This document shows positions 14,739-16,233 of a DNA stretch of 16,233 nucleotides, piece after piece. Source of the DNA: Thermohalobaculum sp039026295 (GTDB lineage: Bacteria; Pseudomonadota; Alphaproteobacteria; Rhodobacterales; Rhodobacteraceae); NCBI GenBank assembly GCA_039026295.1, contig JBCCMP010000062.1, positions 1-16,233 on the forward strand, given 5' to 3'. Each line of letters opens with the position of its first letter. Within the stretch, counting starts at the first letter, position 1. A model generated the notes under the pieces. That model searched no databases. It had not been told where the DNA came from and saw nothing but the letters and a program-made list of their open reading frames with translations. A program made the translations under genes and the position numbers.

Positions 14739-16165
14739 CAAGCCTCCTCCGGCAGTCTGCCCAGCATGAATTCGCCAACCGAGGATTCCTGTCGCCAATC
14801 CAGCCCAGTGGCCTCGGCAAAGCGAACCGAGTCGCCCCCGCCCAGCGCGCAGCCACCAAGACCCATTGCCGTCGCCGTCAGATACATTGTCTGCATCATC
14901 ACACCCACATGTTTCAGGACCAGCGCATAGGCGATCCCGTCGTATTTCCACATTACGCGCCCGAAACGCGCTGACAGGATGAAAAGAACCGGCGGCGGCG
15001 CTGGTGCGCCAGAGGATGTCTGCGCATCGAGCAGAAGGCCTTTGTGCGTCTCGGCTTCGTCCGGCAGGCGATAAAGCCGGTGATTGTCGGGTGCGAAGTG
15101 ATAGAGGCCCGGGTCGATGCCCGCACATGCGGTAACAGCCGCATAAATTTCCAGTTCATGGCACGCGCCGCCGCTTGGCGTGGGTCGCGAACTCGCCACA
15201 TAGGCGCGGTCATCGACCAAGGCCCGCACACGGGCACAGCGGTAGAGGAAAGCACCAAGATCTTCGATCGACAGCAGGGTCGCCCCGAAAGCCCTATGTG
15301 ACTGTCGTCTCTCCAGAACCTCGGCAAAGCGTGCATCCGTACTGCGTGCCGCATTCAGATCTGCCCTTGGCAGATCGATCCAGTTGTCCGACATGGCCGG
15401 TTTGACAACCGGACCCGGCGATCCCGCGGTTGCTCCGGAAAACATGGCGCCGAGTGGCCGCTGCGCGTATCCTCGGCGGCTATGCGTGTGAAACCACAGG
15501 TCTGCCTGCTGCCAATGCGGTTGAGTTTGAGCCAACTCATCATGCGAAACGACAAGACCAGCGGCGCACAGAAGAGAAAGCAGGCGGGCGATCAGTTCTC
15601 CATCCAGCTCCGGGACTCTTTCGACCAAATCGCCGGGCGATCGTGCGCTCGCCAAAGCGTGCACAACCGCAGCGCCGTGGCGGTGACGAAGCAAGATCTT
15701 CGCCGGAGCGCCCGGCGCGTGCAGATGCATCCCGTCATCTGCTGGGGTCAACGCCGCAAACCGGTCCAATTCCCATGACGCGCCGTCGACAGTAGCATGG
15801 CGGAAAACGAAATCCGGACGGACGGGCACCAAGGTCGCTAATGCGTCGTCACCGTAGCACAGCACAGGCCGGAGCAGCCCGCAGTCGGAAAGGCGGCTGA
15901 GGGTCATCAAAAGCACCGGCACCTGATCGGGCGCGCTTTCGACGATCTCGGCAATCAGGTCTTCCTGAGCCCGGGGTCGGGTCGTCAGGCTGCTGATCGC
16001 CGTCTCGATCTCTGGTGGCAGGTTGCCGAAGGCCGCCTGTCTTTGTCCATGAACGAACGATACCTCTCCGGAGGGAGCCCTTTGAAGCGTGCCGTCCTCC
16101 GCAAGTGCCCATGCATAAGGAAACACGCACGTCTGCGGTCCAGCAATTTTCGGGTCAGTCAGCAT
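14738..16165 (-). CDS. SagB/ThcOx-type FMN dehydrogenase with N-terminal winged-helix-like region
   Basis: A 475-residue protein. The C-terminal half (from about 280) is a SagB/ThcOx nitroreductase-fold domain: RRQSHRAF for FMN phosphate contact, SRPTPSGGACHELEIY, KYDGIAYALVLKHVG and GLGGCALGGGD. In thiazole/oxazole-modified peptides such enzymes oxidise azolines to azoles; some members act on other substrates. The first 225 residues hold two helix-rich, winged-helix-like repeats (about 50-100 and 165-208), as in longer ThcOx proteins that may grip a leader peptide. It overlaps the dioxygenase gene by one base and starts six bases after the stop of an unidentified upstream gene. The ATG at 16165 has AGG five bases before it; a GTG one codon earlier is possible. 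Confidence 0.9.
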   Translation of the reverse strand: MLTDPKIAGPQTCVFPYAWALAEDGTLQRAPSGEVSFVHGQRQAAFGNLPPEIETAISSLTTRPRAQEDLIAEIVESAPDQVPVLLMTLSRLSDCGLLRPVLCYGDDALATLVPVRPDFVFRHATVDGASWELDRFAALTPADDGMHLHAPGAPAKILLRHRHGAAVVHALASARSPGDLVERVPELDGELIARLLSLLCAAGLVVSHDELAQTQPHWQQADLWFHTHSRRGYAQRPLGAMFSGATAGSPGPVVKPAMSDNWIDLPRADLNAARSTDARFAEVLERRQSHRAFGATLLSIEDLGAFLYRCARVRALVDDRAYVASSRPTPSGGACHELEIYAAVTACAGIDPGLYHFAPDNHRLYRLPDEAETHKGLLLDAQTSSGAPAPPPVLFILSARFGRVMWKYDGIAYALVLKHVGVMMQTMYLTATAMGLGGCALGGGDSVRFAEATGLDWRQESSVGEFMLGRLPEEA

Positions 16166-16171
16166 CACGGC

Positions 16172-16233
16172 CTAAAGAAAGAAATGCGCGGGATTGAGGT
16201 CACTTTCAGCGTTCGGCTGATCCAGCCAGCCCA
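16172..16233 (-). CDS. C-terminus of an unidentified protein (partial, cut by right edge)
   Basis: An open minus-strand frame runs from the window edge to TAG at 16174-16172 and encodes GWLDQPNAESDLNPAHFFL. The stop lies six bases before the SagB-type start, so this is the next gene upstream in the same operon. Nineteen residues are too few to name a family. It could be a pathway enzyme such as a cyclodehydratase, or a short precursor peptide. Confidence 0.55.
   Translation of the reverse strand, partial: GWLDQPNAESDLNPAHFFL

Noticed and set aside
14739..15128. Upstream extension of the PhyH-like frame by 130 residues inside the SagB-type gene
   Set aside because: The added residues are an out-of-frame reading of sagB. 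A strong ribosome site and family similarity fix the start at 14738.

Overview
The window is dense, high-GC bacterial DNA from an alphaproteobacterium, most likely a Rhodobacterales (Roseobacter/Rhodobacter-type) genome. This is inferred from base composition, the short C-terminus of the HemF protein, the tandem MsbA-like ABC exporter genes and the general gene style. It is not proven by any marker gene. There are 16 protein genes (two cut by the window edges), one tRNA-Gly(CCC) gene, and no insertion sequence, phage gene, rRNA or CRISPR array.

Left part (1-3705, minus strand): a three-gene exporter operon. It runs from a complete ABC half-transporter (1858-3705) through a GNAT acetyltransferase (1256-1804) to a second ABC half-transporter cut by the left edge (1-1148). 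The two ABC proteins probably form a heterodimeric exporter. Next, on the plus strand, come hemF (aerobic coproporphyrinogen III oxidase, haem synthesis) and two tandem, clearly paralogous short-chain dehydrogenases (3967-6339). The second SDR overlaps tail-to-tail with an ArsR-type regulator (6317-7009, minus). That regulator is divergent from a small NIPSNAP-type protein (7084-7404). Their shared 74-bp intergenic region carries two near-identical 20-bp direct repeats 42 bp apart, good candidates for the regulator's operators.

Middle part (7519-10944): an unusual cysteine-rich protein with twin zinc-ribbon-like motifs around a CxxCxxCC cluster; a small DM13-like lipoprotein (minus); a gamma-glutamylcyclotransferase-like protein (plus); a radical SAM enzyme with extra C-terminal cysteines (minus); and tRNA-Gly(CCC) with its CCA encoded (minus).

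Right part (10988-16233, minus strand): the most interesting section. A tightly packed operon reads: unidentified gene (only its C-terminus is visible) -> SagB/ThcOx-type flavin dehydrogenase -> phytanoyl-CoA-dioxygenase-like Fe(II)/2-oxoglutarate oxygenase -> flavin amine oxidase -> signal-less S8 (subtilisin-like) peptidase. Start/stop overlaps and strong Shine-Dalgarno sites argue for one transcript. A peptide-type dehydrogenase, two further oxidative tailoring enzymes and a cytoplasmic protease together look like a pathway for a modified peptide (RiPP) or another natural product. No YcaO cyclodehydratase, precursor peptide or exporter is visible inside the window, so this remains an inference.

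No gene-free stretch exceeds 300 bases. The longest is about 260 bases (3706-3966), between the divergent ABC and hemF genes, where I see no convincing promoter.
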